A DNA stretch of 42,023 nt from Desulfovibrio aminophilus (GCF_023660105.1 NZ_JAMHGA010000035.1:1-42023); one strand, 5' to 3'. Numbered from the stretch's first letter, positions 26,482 to 34,971 are shown. Numbers and translations: made by a program. The notes: generated from the sequence alone by a model not told the origin.

Positions 26482-27918
26482 ATGCCCGGGCGGGAGTTCG
26501 AAAGCGTCTGCGTGCACCACATCCTGGACGGACTGCGGTTCGGGCTCTCGCACTTCTCCCGCCCCAGCCGCGCGGCCGTGATCTACTGCGCCGCCCCGGA
26601 CGATCCCCCGCGCATCTACGACCCCCAGAACCTCCTGCGCGGCCACGAGCCCCGGCTCACCGAGGTCTACCTGGACGACGACGGCTGGCGCGGCCCGCGC
26701 CCCGCCGACTCCCTGGTGGGCTACCTGCGGCCCGAGGAGGACCACGGGCTGACCCTCTCCGGCCTCATCGGCTTCGGCGGCCGCTCCCGGGCCGTGAACT
26801 ACCAGATGTGGTTCACCGAGCACCACCCGGACCTCTGCTCCGTGGGGCCCACCACCCGCTGGCTGGAATACGCGGTGAATCTCTTCTCCCAGAACTGCGA
26901 GCACAAGAACGTGCTCAACCTGGACTCCGCCGAGTTCCTGCTTCAGGATCTGGCGGGCCACGCGGTCCGCGACTTCCTGGTGGACGAGCGCGGCCTGGTC
27001 CTGGGCATGGACACCAGCCTGCGGGTCTATCCCATCCTGGACGCCGTGCTCGGCGTGTCCAAGACCCGCGAGGAGGGGGCCTGGGCCCGGGGCCTCATCG
27101 CCTTCGTGGAGCCCGCCTTCCTGGACCACCTGAATTTCCTGCTGCGCTTCCCCGAGCTGGAGCGGCCCGCGCTCACCAACCACAAGCACGTCCGCAAGCT
27201 GTTGCAGGCCGTGGAGAGCGACGACCGCTTCCTGGCCTCGGACGGCGCGACCATCGTGGGCGTGGCCCGGGGCGAACGGCCTCCGGCCACGGTGTCGGCC
27301 GATTTCCGCGGCGGCCACGGCTTCCTCTTCCTGGACGATGATCCCATCTGCAGCTTCTCGGACGGCGACTTCCACTCCTCCAACCGCCAGCCCCTGCTCG
27401 TGCATCTGGAGGAGGCCCTGCTGGAGGTGGAGATGGGCCCCACCGACCGCCACGACCTGTTCCAGGCCGTGACGCGGATCGTCAACGCGGCCCGCGACCA
27501 GCGCCACGGCTGCTCGGTGGTGGTGGACCTGGGGCTGGAGCCCCTGGAGCTGGCCGGGCAGAAGATGGAGGCCCCGCTGGACCTGCGCGCCGAGGGGGCC
27601 CTGGACGTGGCCGTGGGCCTCTCCCGCGTGGACGGGGCCCTGCACGTGGGCCGGGACCTGCGCCTGCACGGCTTCGCCTGCCTCATGGACGGCCTGGCCG
27701 CGCCCGGCGAGAACCGCGCCCGGGGCGCGCGCTTCAACTCCGCCATCCGCTTCTCGGCCCGGCACCAGGGCGTCATCGTGGTGGTGGTCTCGGCCGACCG
27801 GCCGGTGAACGTCATCCAGGGCGGCGTGGAACTCACGGCCCAGTGCGAATGGGTGGCCATGCCCGGCATGCCCCGGCCGCCCACCCTGCGCCAGTGGGTC
27901 GGACAGGCCATCCTCTGA
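26482..27918 (+). CDS. Divergent diadenylate-cyclase (DisA_N/DAC-type) domain protein
   Basis: A 478-aa cytoplasmic protein. Residues about 325-450 resemble the DisA_N diadenylate cyclase domain, with DGA at 384-386 (VDGALHVG) and a later GARFNSA segment at 415-421 where active cyclases have GTRHRAA, followed by VVVVSADRPVNVIQGG. Arg417 is retained but the RHR motif reads RFN, so c-di-AMP synthesis is uncertain; the domain could instead be a nucleotide sensor. The N-terminal 320 residues are unassigned. GGGAG lies six bases before the ATG at 26482. The gene stands alone, divergent from the phosphatase gene and convergent with the following one. Confidence 0.75.
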   Translation: MPGREFESVCVHHILDGLRFGLSHFSRPSRAAVIYCAAPDDPPRIYDPQNLLRGHEPRLTEVYLDDDGWRGPRPADSLVGYLRPEEDHGLTLSGLIGFGGRSRAVNYQMWFTEHHPDLCSVGPTTRWLEYAVNLFSQNCEHKNVLNLDSAEFLLQDLAGHAVRDFLVDERGLVLGMDTSLRVYPILDAVLGVSKTREEGAWARGLIAFVEPAFLDHLNFLLRFPELERPALTNHKHVRKLLQAVESDDRFLASDGATIVGVARGERPPATVSADFRGGHGFLFLDDDPICSFSDGDFHSSNRQPLLVHLEEALLEVEMGPTDRHDLFQAVTRIVNAARDQRHGCSVVVDLGLEPLELAGQKMEAPLDLRAEGALDVAVGLSRVDGALHVGRDLRLHGFACLMDGLAAPGENRARGARFNSAIRFSARHQGVIVVVVSADRPVNVIQGGVELTAQCEWVAMPGMPRPPTLRQWVGQAIL

Positions 27919-27922
27919 TTCC

Positions 27923-28600
27923 CTAGATCGTCCTGGGCGGTTCGACGGCCCCGGCCGGACAGGCCAGGAGGCAGCTGCCGCACTCGTCGCAGCGCGAGCC
28001 GTCGATGCGGTAGGGCTCGCCCGGAATCACGGCCTTGAAGGTGCAGACCTCGGCGCAGGCCCCGCAGCCCGTGCAGGCCTCCGTGATCCGGCAGCCGGGC
28101 TCCTCGTGCGTCTCGCCGCCGAAGGAGAAGCGGGTCCGCAGCAGCTTGTGGTCCCGGCGCTCCATCTCGAAGTCGTAGTCGAAGATCTCGCCCCTGCCCC
28201 GGTGCAGGCGGAACAGGCGGATGTCGGGATAGCGGGCGCGGTCCTCCAGGACATAGCGGAAGGTCGCGTCGCCCGCGGCGGCCCCGGCCTCGATCTCGGC
28301 CAGGGGAACCTCCCCGGCCTGGCCCGTGATCCGCAGCGTGTAGCCGGGCTCGAACGCGGGCTGGCCCGCGCGGTTCGTTCCGCTGGGGCGGCCGGAGGGG
28401 AAGATGCCGCAAAGGGCGACGTTCCCGTTCGCCTTCAACTGCCGGTAGAACGGCTTGACGCTCATGGTCAGGAAATAGAGCCCCGCGTCGTCGCAGCCGC
28501 AGACGTGGGCGATCCGGCTGTGCGGGGTTCCGCCGTCCAGGGTGGTGAAGCTCAGGCAGCCGATCTCGCGGATGCGCGCGTAAACGTCCTTCAGGGTCAT
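27923..28600 (-). CDS. Flavin split-barrel (PNPOx-like) protein fused to a 2x[4Fe-4S] ferredoxin domain
   Basis: A 225-aa redox protein. Residues 1-135 form a pyridoxamine-oxidase-like split barrel (FTTLDGGTPHSRIAHV, FYRQLKANGNVALCGI), expected to bind FMN. Residues about 170-220 hold two cluster motifs, CTGCGACAEVC (followed by Thr rather than Pro) and CDECGSCLLACP. Electron transfer between flavin and ferredoxin parts is likely, but the substrate is unknown. GGAGG lies 7 nt before the ATG at 28600. Ends 4 nt from the convergent cyclase-domain gene. Such fusions are known in strict anaerobes. Confidence 0.88.
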   Translation of the reverse strand: MTLKDVYARIREIGCLSFTTLDGGTPHSRIAHVCGCDDAGLYFLTMSVKPFYRQLKANGNVALCGIFPSGRPSGTNRAGQPAFEPGYTLRITGQAGEVPLAEIEAGAAAGDATFRYVLEDRARYPDIRLFRLHRGRGEIFDYDFEMERRDHKLLRTRFSFGGETHEEPGCRITEACTGCGACAEVCTFKAVIPGEPYRIDGSRCDECGSCLLACPAGAVEPPRTI

Positions 28601-28665
28601 GGCGATGCCTCCAGGCTTCGGGATAGCCAGGGTCCGGCCGGAGCGCAAGCGGGCCGGGCCCGGCG

Positions 28666-29439
28666 TCAGACCAGCCCGGCCCCCAGGGCCAGGGAGAGGA
28701 GCAGGAGCAGCCCGGCCACCAGGACCTGGACCGCGCGCAGCGTGACCTTGCGCAACAGGCGGCGGCCCAGGAACGCGCCCGCGAAGGCCGCCAGGCAGGC
28801 CAGGGCCAGGAGGCCCGCGTTGGCCCCCAGGCCGTCGGCGGCGAAGTGCGCGGCGTAGAGCGAGAGCCGCGAGACGTCCACGAGGCAGGCCGTGACCACG
28901 CCCGTGGCCACGAAGGCCTCCTTGGAGAGCCCGGCGCGCAGGAGAAAGGCCGAGCGCAGCGCGCCCTGGTGGCCGGAAAGCCCGCCGAGAAACCCGGACA
29001 GGGCCCCGCCCAGGGGCTGCCAGCGGGGATGGAAGGCCAGGGAGCCGAAGCGCGGGGCGATCTCCAGCAGGGCGAACGAGGCCATGAGCGCGGCCACGCA
29101 GAGCTTCACCGGCGTGACCTGGAGCCTGCGTCCGCCCAGGCCGTACTCCAGCAGCGGGCGCAGTTCCTGGAGATGCACCAGGAGAGCGGCCCCGAGCAGG
29201 GCGCAGAGCACGGCGGGCAGGCCGAAACGCAACACCGTGGCCCGGTCCGCGGCCCGGCCCAGCAGCGCCAGCTTGAAGAGGTTGTTCAGGAAGTGGACCA
29301 CGGCGGTGAGGGCCACGGCCGCGTCCACGGGAAAGAACAGGGCGAAGGCGGGCAGCAGGAGCGTTCCCAGGCCGAAGCCGGAGAAGAGCGTCAGGCCCGA
29401 GGCCAGCAGGGCCGCCAGGGGAACGAGCAGGTATTCCAT
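28666..29439 (-). CDS. TauE/SafE family sulfite/organosulfur exporter-like permease
   Basis: A 257-aa polytopic membrane protein with about eight helices, of the TauE/SafE (DUF81) family linked to export of sulfite, sulfoacetate or other anions. The GFGLGTLLLPAF repeat near residue 21 and GFLGGLSGHQGALRS near residue 150 mark the two half-repeats. Three close in-frame ATGs (29439, 29448, 29457) are possible. The first is taken because it puts the MEYLL segment at the hydrophobic start. It follows the redox-fusion gene on the same strand at 65 nt, so they may be co-transcribed. Confidence 0.9.
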   Translation of the reverse strand: MEYLLVPLAALLASGLTLFSGFGLGTLLLPAFALFFPVDAAVALTAVVHFLNNLFKLALLGRAADRATVLRFGLPAVLCALLGAALLVHLQELRPLLEYGLGGRRLQVTPVKLCVAALMASFALLEIAPRFGSLAFHPRWQPLGGALSGFLGGLSGHQGALRSAFLLRAGLSKEAFVATGVVTACLVDVSRLSLYAAHFAADGLGANAGLLALACLAAFAGAFLGRRLLRKVTLRAVQVLVAGLLLLLSLALGAGLV

Positions 29440-29528
29440 TCCGGGCATCTTGCCCATCGCCCGGCCCGGGTCAAGCGGCCGGGCTCCATCGTCACCAGAT
29501 TTCCACGGGTCCGGGGCGGGGCCCCGGC

Positions 29529-30485
29529 TCACTTCGGACTGACGACCCAGGCGTGGAAGGCCGCGCCCGGCTTGTGGGCCACGCCGACGCCGCCCTTGTT
29601 CAGGTAGAGGCACATGGCCCAGGACGGGTCCAGGGCGCTGTTGGTGGCCGACCAGTACGTGTCGCGCGCGTTGACGAAGGGATGATCGGCGGGCAGGGCC
29701 GGGGTGTGGCGGGTGGCGTCCACCAGGGATTCCAGCTCCAGGATCGTGGGCAGCCGCCAGTTCACCCGCCCGGCCAGGACGCGCTCGTTGGCCGCGTGGG
29801 GCAGGGCCAGGGCCAGGGGCCAGGGCAGGGCGCCGCGCGGGTCCGCGTCGCGGGCCCAGACCAGGTTCGTGAGCCGGTCGAGCACGGCCTCGTCGCCGGG
29901 CAGGACCTCGAAGCGCGGTTCGGGCCAGGGAACGCCCGCGCCCGGGCCCGGGCCGGGGTTCGCCAGCGTCGCGCTCCGGCCGCGCACGGGCCAGGCCAGA
30001 TGGTACTCGTCGGCCCGGCCGAAGAACATCCGGCCGCCGAGGAACTGCACGTACCAGAAGTAGCCGGGCTGGATCGCGGCCTCGTCGGCGCTCCAGTACC
30101 AGTTGGAGACCGCGTTGCGGAAGGGATGGCCCCCGGGCAGACAGGGCGTGGCCGCGCCGAAGCTCACCAGGCTGAGCAGCTCCCGGCGGTTGGGCAGCCG
30201 CCAGTCGTCGAAGCCGTGGCGGGCCTCCGCGCGCCACTCCGCGACGAGGTTCCCGGCCTCGGCCCGGCTGAGCGGAAACCCGGCGGGGTCGGCGTCGGCG
30301 GACCAGTGCAGGTCCGTGAGCCGGTCCAGGGCCACGGCTCCGTCGGCCGAGAGCTCGAAGCGCTGCGTGGGCCAGGGGCGGCCGGGACGGAACTCCCCGT
30401 CCTGCCCCGATCCCCGGCAGGGCAGGGGGCGGCCGTGGCGGTCGTGGCAGAGGGTCTGGCCGGAGTTGTGGATGATTGTGGTCAT
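29529..30485 (-). CDS. DUF1566-type protein with internal duplication
   Basis: A 318-aa protein built from two homologous DUF1566 (Lcl C-terminal-like) repeats. The first (about 52-165) has DRLTDLHWSADADP, WRLPNRRELLSL and NWYWSADE; the second (about 203-315) has DRLTNLVWARDADP, WRLPTILELESLVD and TYWSATN. The domains resemble formylglycine/C-type-lectin-like folds found on cell surfaces and phage fibres. No signal peptide is visible, so a surface location is not supported. The ribosome-binding site is weak. A divergent gene for a secreted protein begins 105 nt away. Function unknown. Confidence 0.82.
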   Translation of the reverse strand: MTTIIHNSGQTLCHDRHGRPLPCRGSGQDGEFRPGRPWPTQRFELSADGAVALDRLTDLHWSADADPAGFPLSRAEAGNLVAEWRAEARHGFDDWRLPNRRELLSLVSFGAATPCLPGGHPFRNAVSNWYWSADEAAIQPGYFWYVQFLGGRMFFGRADEYHLAWPVRGRSATLANPGPGPGAGVPWPEPRFEVLPGDEAVLDRLTNLVWARDADPRGALPWPLALALPHAANERVLAGRVNWRLPTILELESLVDATRHTPALPADHPFVNARDTYWSATNSALDPSWAMCLYLNKGGVGVAHKPGAAFHAWVVSPK

Positions 30486-30589
30486 TTGCTGAAGGTAGCA
30501 CCGGCGGGGGGCGCGGGCAAGGCGTCTGGACACGGCCCGGCGGCTGGGGCAGAATCCCGGACCGGGGCCGCCCGGCCCGAGGAGGTTCC

Positions 30590-32011
30590 ATGCGTCCGGC
30601 CTCAGTCTGCCTCTGCCTGCTGCTTCTGCTCTGCGCGGCGGTTCCGGCCCGCGCGGCCCAGCCCAACCCGGCCCAATCGGCGCGGCCCGGCGCGGTCCAG
30701 TCCGCCTTCGTGGTCATCCTGGACGCCACGGCCGGATACGCGCGGCTGGAGGCCGCCAAGCCCGTGCTCAACGCCGTGGTCCGGGATCTGCCGGAAAACG
30801 CCCAGGCCGCGCTCTACCTCTATCCCCAGCCGAGCCAGGTGGCCTGCCTGCCGGTGCGCGAGCTGGTGCCCCTGGGCCCGCTGAACAAGCTCGATTTCAT
30901 GCGCGCGGTGTCCTCCCTGGCCACGCCGGACGGCAAGCCCGCGCCGGTCCTGGACCTGGAGGCCGCCACCAAGCGCATCCTCTCCGTGCGCTCGCCCGTG
31001 ACCGCCGTGTTCCTGAGCACGGGCCTGGACACCTGCGGCGAGGACCCCGGCCCGGTGGTCTCCCTGCTCAAGGCCCTGGGCCTGCCCTTCACCCTGCGCA
31101 TCGTGGGCTATCAGGTCACGTCCGGCCAGGCCGCCGTGCTGGACAACATGGCCGGGCTCTCCGGCGGCACCTACGAGAGCGCGTCCAACGGCGCGGACCT
31201 GGCCCGGGCCCTGCGCCGCGCCTTCCGGGTGGAGAACCTGCTCGTGCGGGCCACCCGCCTGGGCGCGCCCCTGGACGCCGTGATCGAGGTCCGGCCCGCC
31301 CAGGCCGCGCCCGGGACCGCGCCCCTGGCCACAGGGCGCACCGGCCCCTCGGGGCTCGGCGGGCTCTTCCTGCCCGTGGGCCGCTACGAGGTCACGGTCA
31401 TGGACCCCTCGGCCCCGGGCCGCATCCGGGCGGTGTTTCAGGACGTGGCCGTGACCGTGGAGCGCATCGCGGTGCGCGAGGCCGCCTTCGGCGGAGCGGA
31501 AATCCGCGTGGCCGCGACCAAGAACGGCAAGCCCCTGGACGCCCTGGTGGAGATCGCGGCCGAGGGCGGCTCCGGGGTCCGCATCCAGGGACAGAGCGGT
31601 TCCCCGCCCGCGCCGTTCCTCGTTCCGCCCGGCATTTACTCCATCCGCGCCACTGATCCCCAGAATCCCCGCAGACCCCCTTCCGTGCTCCCCAGCGTGG
31701 CCGTGCGCTCCGGCGTCACGACCACGGTGCCCGTGTCCTTCGACGAGGGCTGGATCAGCGTGCGCGCGCTGGTGGACGGCCTGCCCGGCAACGTCCTGGT
31801 GGAGGTCTACTCCCCGGGCGAAAAGGAGCCCCTGGCCACGGGCATGAGCGGGGCCGAGAATCCCGTGGCCTTTCCGGTCCTGCCCGGGGTCTACGACGTG
31901 AAGATCATCGACCTGCCGACCAAAAAGAGCGCGACCAGGCGCAACGTCTCGGTCATGCCCGGCCAGACCACCGTTCTTTCCGATTTCATCGCCCCCTCCC
32001 GGGGGAAATAG
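30590..32011 (+). CDS. Secreted VWA-like protein with three beta-sandwich repeats
   Basis: A 473-aa exported protein. A signal peptide (about 1-22, cleavage after ARA) precedes a von Willebrand A-like domain (about 38-212) with FVVILDATAGY, where the metal site DxSxS is degraded, and AVFLSTGLDTC. Three tandem segments follow, beginning near 217, 300 and 389, each with LxVRA or IRVA, a PLDAxVEI strand and a G-x-Y turn, like carboxypeptidase-regulatory or PEGA-type surface domains. GGAGG lies 4 nt before the ATG. Metal-independent adhesion or a periplasmic scaffold is likely. No partner genes in the neighbourhood point further. Confidence 0.82.
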   Translation: MRPASVCLCLLLLLCAAVPARAAQPNPAQSARPGAVQSAFVVILDATAGYARLEAAKPVLNAVVRDLPENAQAALYLYPQPSQVACLPVRELVPLGPLNKLDFMRAVSSLATPDGKPAPVLDLEAATKRILSVRSPVTAVFLSTGLDTCGEDPGPVVSLLKALGLPFTLRIVGYQVTSGQAAVLDNMAGLSGGTYESASNGADLARALRRAFRVENLLVRATRLGAPLDAVIEVRPAQAAPGTAPLATGRTGPSGLGGLFLPVGRYEVTVMDPSAPGRIRAVFQDVAVTVERIAVREAAFGGAEIRVAATKNGKPLDALVEIAAEGGSGVRIQGQSGSPPAPFLVPPGIYSIRATDPQNPRRPPSVLPSVAVRSGVTTTVPVSFDEGWISVRALVDGLPGNVLVEVYSPGEKEPLATGMSGAENPVAFPVLPGVYDVKIIDLPTKKSATRRNVSVMPGQTTVLSDFIAPSRGK

Positions 32012-32108
32012 AAACGCGGAAGAGACTCCCGTCTTCCAGCTTTCCGAACCGGGCGAAAGGCCCGGAAAAGGGCATGCCTGTCGGCTGGTGAAAAGGCCGA
32101 GGGAGAAG

Positions 32109-32145
32109 AGGCGGCAGCCGCCTTTCTGAAGAGAGGCGGAGCCTC
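32109..32145. repeat. Palindromic repeat, CGCCTTTCT family, and weak terminator
   Basis: AGGCG-GCAGC-CGCCT followed by TTCT (32109-32127) is a plausible weak plus-strand terminator for the VWA-like gene. The same bases open a copy of the dispersed repeat, CCGCCTTTCT (32118 onward) followed by the GAGGC-GGA-GCCTC palindrome (32133-32145), like the copy at 6198-6234. A CCGGGC/GCCCGG hairpin lies at 32049-32065. Confidence 0.55.
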
Positions 32146-32149
32146 GCCG

Positions 32150-32332
32150 CTAGGGCTCGGCGTCCGGAGAGTCGGCCGGATCGGTTTCCGGCTCGTCCTG
32201 GGCGGAGGGGGCGTCGCCCTCCTGCCGCGAATCCTTGCGCTCCTGCTTCTGGCGCTGCTTCTCGGCCTTCTTCTTGGCCTTGGCCAGTTCCTTCTGCCGC
32301 TTTTCGTAGGAATAGTTGGGTTTCTTCGCCAA
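32150..32332 (-). CDS. Small highly charged protein with TTG start
   Basis: A 60-aa protein with a Lys-rich N-terminal helix (KKPNYSYEKRQKELAKAKKK) and an acidic Glu/Asp/Pro tail, hence a strongly dipolar composition. No ATG is available; the start is a TTG at 32332 behind a perfect AAGGAGGT ribosome-binding site five bases away, which leaves little doubt that it is translated. Similar tiny Lys-rich proteins are widespread in proteobacteria, but I know no function for them. It is flanked by copies of the dispersed palindromic repeat and precedes no gene on its own strand. Confidence 0.75.
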   Translation of the reverse strand: MAKKPNYSYEKRQKELAKAKKKAEKQRQKQERKDSRQEGDAPSAQDEPETDPADSPDAEP

Positions 32333-32387
32333 TGTGACCTCCTTGCTGGTTCTTCCTCGGTGCCTTGTGACTCGTGAAAACTCTCTT

Positions 32388-32415
32388 CCGCCTTTCTATA
32401 AACCCCCGAAGGGGG
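32388..32415. repeat. Palindromic repeat, identical to 6025-6052 (inverted)
   Basis: A 28-nt element made of CCGCCTTTCTATAAA followed by the CCCCC-GAA-GGGGG hairpin. It is the exact reverse complement of 6025-6052, more than 26 kb away. A second GAAGGGG run follows at once. It sits between the small charged protein and the GT2 gene. Confidence 0.85.
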
Positions 32416-32428
32416 CCGAAGGGGGGGG

Positions 32429-33412
32429 CTAGTCGGTGGCCTCCTCGGCCGGGTCGCGTTGCCGCCGGACGATCTCGCGCACCTGGTAGGGCTTGGCCCC
32501 GGTCTGGGCGGCCAGGACGTTGGAGAGCACCTCCAGGATGAAGCCCGTGGACATGAAGCCCAGGGAGGCGAGGTAGAAGAGCACCGCGCCGAGGAACGGC
32601 GGCCGGGTGCCCATGTGTTCGCCATGGAATATCTTGCCGTAGAGCAGCCAGATCATGATGGCGCTGGCGGCCAGGAACAGGAACAGGGCGATGCGGCCGA
32701 AAAGATAGACGGGCCGCTGCTTGAAGGAGTTCTGGAACCAGAGCAGGATGATGTCGAAGAACACGTCCACGGAGCGGCCGAGGCCGTAGTGGCTCTTGCC
32801 CGCGAAGCGCGGCGGCGCGCTGGTGGGCGTCTCGGCCACCGAGCCGCCCAGGCCGTGGACCAGGGCGGGCAGGAGGCGGTGCTGGCCCTCGCGCAGGTGG
32901 AGGGTGCGGGCCAGGTCGCCGCGCAGGATGGACAGACCGCCCATGTCCTTCACGTCGCACTTGCTCGTGGCGCGCAGAAGATAGTTCGCTATCCGGCTCG
33001 GGATGCGGCGCAGGACGAGGGATTCCGAGCGGTTGGTCCGCACGCCCTTGACCATGTCCCAGCCCTCGCGGATCTTGGTCACCAGGGCCGGAAGCTCCTC
33101 GGGCGGGTGCTGGAGGTCGCCGTCCATGATGACCACGTACTTGCCCCGGGTGTGCTGCATGCCCGCGTAGATGGCGGTGCACTGGCCCCGGTTGCGGGCC
33201 AGGAACACGCCCGTGAGCCGGGGGTCGGCGTCGGCCAGCTCGCGGATGATCGCGCCGGTGGAGTCCGTGGAGCCGTCGTTGACGATGACGATCTCGTACT
33301 CGATGCCGAATTCGGAGAGCACGGACGTGACCCGGCGGTGGAACTCGCGGATGCAGAGTTCCTCGTTGTGCATGGGCGTGACCACGGAAAGTTCGATGGC
33401 GCGTTCGGACAT
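32429..33412 (-). CDS. GT2 polyprenyl-phosphate glycosyltransferase (GtrB/ArnC-like)
   Basis: A 327-aa family-2 glycosyltransferase that transfers a sugar from a nucleotide donor to undecaprenyl phosphate at the inner face of the inner membrane. The A domain shows TPMHNEELCIREF, VNDGSTDST, FLARNRGQCTAIYAGM and the DGDLQHPPEELP metal motif. KDMGGLSILRGDL follows, then two C-terminal transmembrane segments (about 235-255 and 275-300) as in GtrB/DPM1-like enzymes. The deacetylase gene upstream lies 9 nt away and its sugar product may be further processed. Donor sugar unknown. Confidence 0.9.
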   Translation of the reverse strand: MSERAIELSVVTPMHNEELCIREFHRRVTSVLSEFGIEYEIVIVNDGSTDSTGAIIRELADADPRLTGVFLARNRGQCTAIYAGMQHTRGKYVVIMDGDLQHPPEELPALVTKIREGWDMVKGVRTNRSESLVLRRIPSRIANYLLRATSKCDVKDMGGLSILRGDLARTLHLREGQHRLLPALVHGLGGSVAETPTSAPPRFAGKSHYGLGRSVDVFFDIILLWFQNSFKQRPVYLFGRIALFLFLAASAIMIWLLYGKIFHGEHMGTRPPFLGAVLFYLASLGFMSTGFILEVLSNVLAAQTGAKPYQVREIVRRQRDPAEEATD

Positions 33413-33421
33413 GGCGATCCC

Positions 33422-34258
33422 TTACGGCATCTGGCCGTAGTGCACAAGTTTGGCCCCCATCTCGCCCAGGACGCGGAGCCACTCGGGGTCGGCGAGGGCC
33501 GCGTACTCGGCCTCCCATTGGGCGGCCACGCGCAATTTGCCGTACTCGGCCGGGATGTCCGGGTCGCCGGGCAGGGGCTTGCCGGGGTGGCAGACGATCT
33601 CCACCACCCGGGCCTTGGGGTTGCGCGCGGCGTAGGCTCGGAAGCGTTCGGGCAGGAGAAAGCGGCCCTGGTCCGCGATGCCGAAGGCCAGGTCGGGCCA
33701 ACGCACCCGCGCCGGGCGCTTCTGGAACAGGGCGCAGACGCCCAGGAACTTGGCCCGCAGCCCGCCCGCGTCCACCCGGGCCAGCTTCTGGCACTCCACG
33801 GGCCGCCGCAGCCAGCCCACGCCGGATTTCCCGGCCACCCGGGCGGCCACGGCCATGAGCGTGGGCCAGGCGTGGATGTGTTTTTCGGAGTCGAAGTGCG
33901 TGGGAGTGACGCCCAGGTCCCGGGCCCGCTCCACCTGGGCGGTCCACTCGCGCTCCACCTGGCCGTGGTCGATGCGGCCGCCGAGGTAGCGCTTGAACAG
34001 GGCCGTGTAGTCGCCCAGGAAGAGCCCGTCCGGGCCCACCAGGGAGTCCACCTGGTCCGGCGGCAGGGTCGGCCGCCCGCGCAGGATGTTCAGGTGCACG
34101 CCCAGGCCCACGCCGGTGGTCCTGGCCGCCTGTTCGGCGTCCGGTCCGTTGACCAGCAGGGTGGAGGAGGTGACGATGCCGATCCGGCCGAGGTCCTCCA
34201 CGGCCCGCCGCACCGCCGGGTGCAGCCCCAGGTCGTCCACGTTCACGATCACTCGCAT
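33422..34258 (-). CDS. YdjC/ChbG-type carbohydrate deacetylase
   Basis: A 278-aa YdjC-family hydrolase that removes acetyl groups from amino sugars (ChbG, or the HpnK-type protein near lipid glycosyltransferases). The metal site is readable as VNVDDLGLH near residue 6, GVHLN near residue 53, and THFDSEKHIH near residue 121, with VEIVCHPG towards the end. It ends 9 nt before the GT2 gene, so a two-step lipid-linked sugar modification is plausible, with the YdjC enzyme deacetylating the sugar placed by the GT2. A GTG at 34267 with AGGG six bases upstream is an alternative start that adds three residues. Confidence 0.87.
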   Translation of the reverse strand: MRVIVNVDDLGLHPAVRRAVEDLGRIGIVTSSTLLVNGPDAEQAARTTGVGLGVHLNILRGRPTLPPDQVDSLVGPDGLFLGDYTALFKRYLGGRIDHGQVEREWTAQVERARDLGVTPTHFDSEKHIHAWPTLMAVAARVAGKSGVGWLRRPVECQKLARVDAGGLRAKFLGVCALFQKRPARVRWPDLAFGIADQGRFLLPERFRAYAARNPKARVVEIVCHPGKPLPGDPDIPAEYGKLRVAAQWEAEYAALADPEWLRVLGEMGAKLVHYGQMP

Positions 34259-34311
34259 GGCGGGCACTGTAGACCCTGCGCGCCGCGGCGTAAAGCGGGA
34301 GCCGCCGGGAC

Positions 34312-34971
34312 TCAGCGCGCCGGTCCGCCGCGCAGCAGCAGGGGCGGGTCGGGCCGGAGGTCGGCGGCCAAGGCCGCGTCCGCGTCCAGGACGAGTTCGA
34401 GCAGGTGCTCCGGCGACAGGCGGTAGGTCATCAGGCCCGCCTCGGCCAGGGCCCGGGACGGCTGGGACAGGCGTCCGGCCCGGGGCAGACCGGCCTCGGC
34501 CCGGATCAGGCCGCGCACGGACCCGCCTTCCGGGGGAGCCACGCGGCCCGGGCCGTGCAGGAAGGGCAGAAAGACGATTTCCGGCTCCTCCAGCGGCGCG
34601 CCGTCCGCGAACTCCATGGCCAGGCCCGGCGGCAGGTAGGCCGGGCGATAGGCCCGGGTGGGGAAGGGGGCCGGTCCGTCCGGTGCTCCCCGGGAGCGGT
34701 ACACGAAGCCGAAGGGGCTCGCCCCGCTCCGGCGTCGCGACCAGCGCTCCCAGAGCCGGGTCTCCCGGGCGGTTCCGGCCTGGGCTTCCGCCGGGTCCGT
34801 GACCCAGAGCAGTTCGAGATAGGCGTTGCCGAAGGGAAAGCGGCGGTTGGCCGTGCCCTGTCCGGGGTGGGTGTTGGACGGCCCCTCGACCAGGCCGAGC
34901 CGGATCAGGGCCTCGGCCTCGGGCGCGCCGGGGTCGCAGCAGACGAAGACGTGGTCCAGTTCAAGGGGCAT
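34312..34971 (-). CDS. Glyoxalase-like (VOC superfamily) domain protein
   Basis: A 219-aa protein of the glyoxalase-like VOC type: the opening ELDHVFVCCDPGAPEAEALIRLGL and RRFPFGNAYLELLWVTDP pattern matches VOC domains that bind a divalent metal and act on small carbonyl or aromatic compounds. The His of DHVFV and the Glu of YLELLW are the expected metal ligands in the first half. The second half is less clear, and a complete second half-site is not obvious. The substrate cannot be predicted. It is 53 nt upstream of the deacetylase gene and may be co-transcribed. Confidence 0.8.
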   Translation of the reverse strand: MPLELDHVFVCCDPGAPEAEALIRLGLVEGPSNTHPGQGTANRRFPFGNAYLELLWVTDPAEAQAGTARETRLWERWSRRRSGASPFGFVYRSRGAPDGPAPFPTRAYRPAYLPPGLAMEFADGAPLEEPEIVFLPFLHGPGRVAPPEGGSVRGLIRAEAGLPRAGRLSQPSRALAEAGLMTYRLSPEHLLELVLDADAALAADLRPDPPLLLRGGPAR

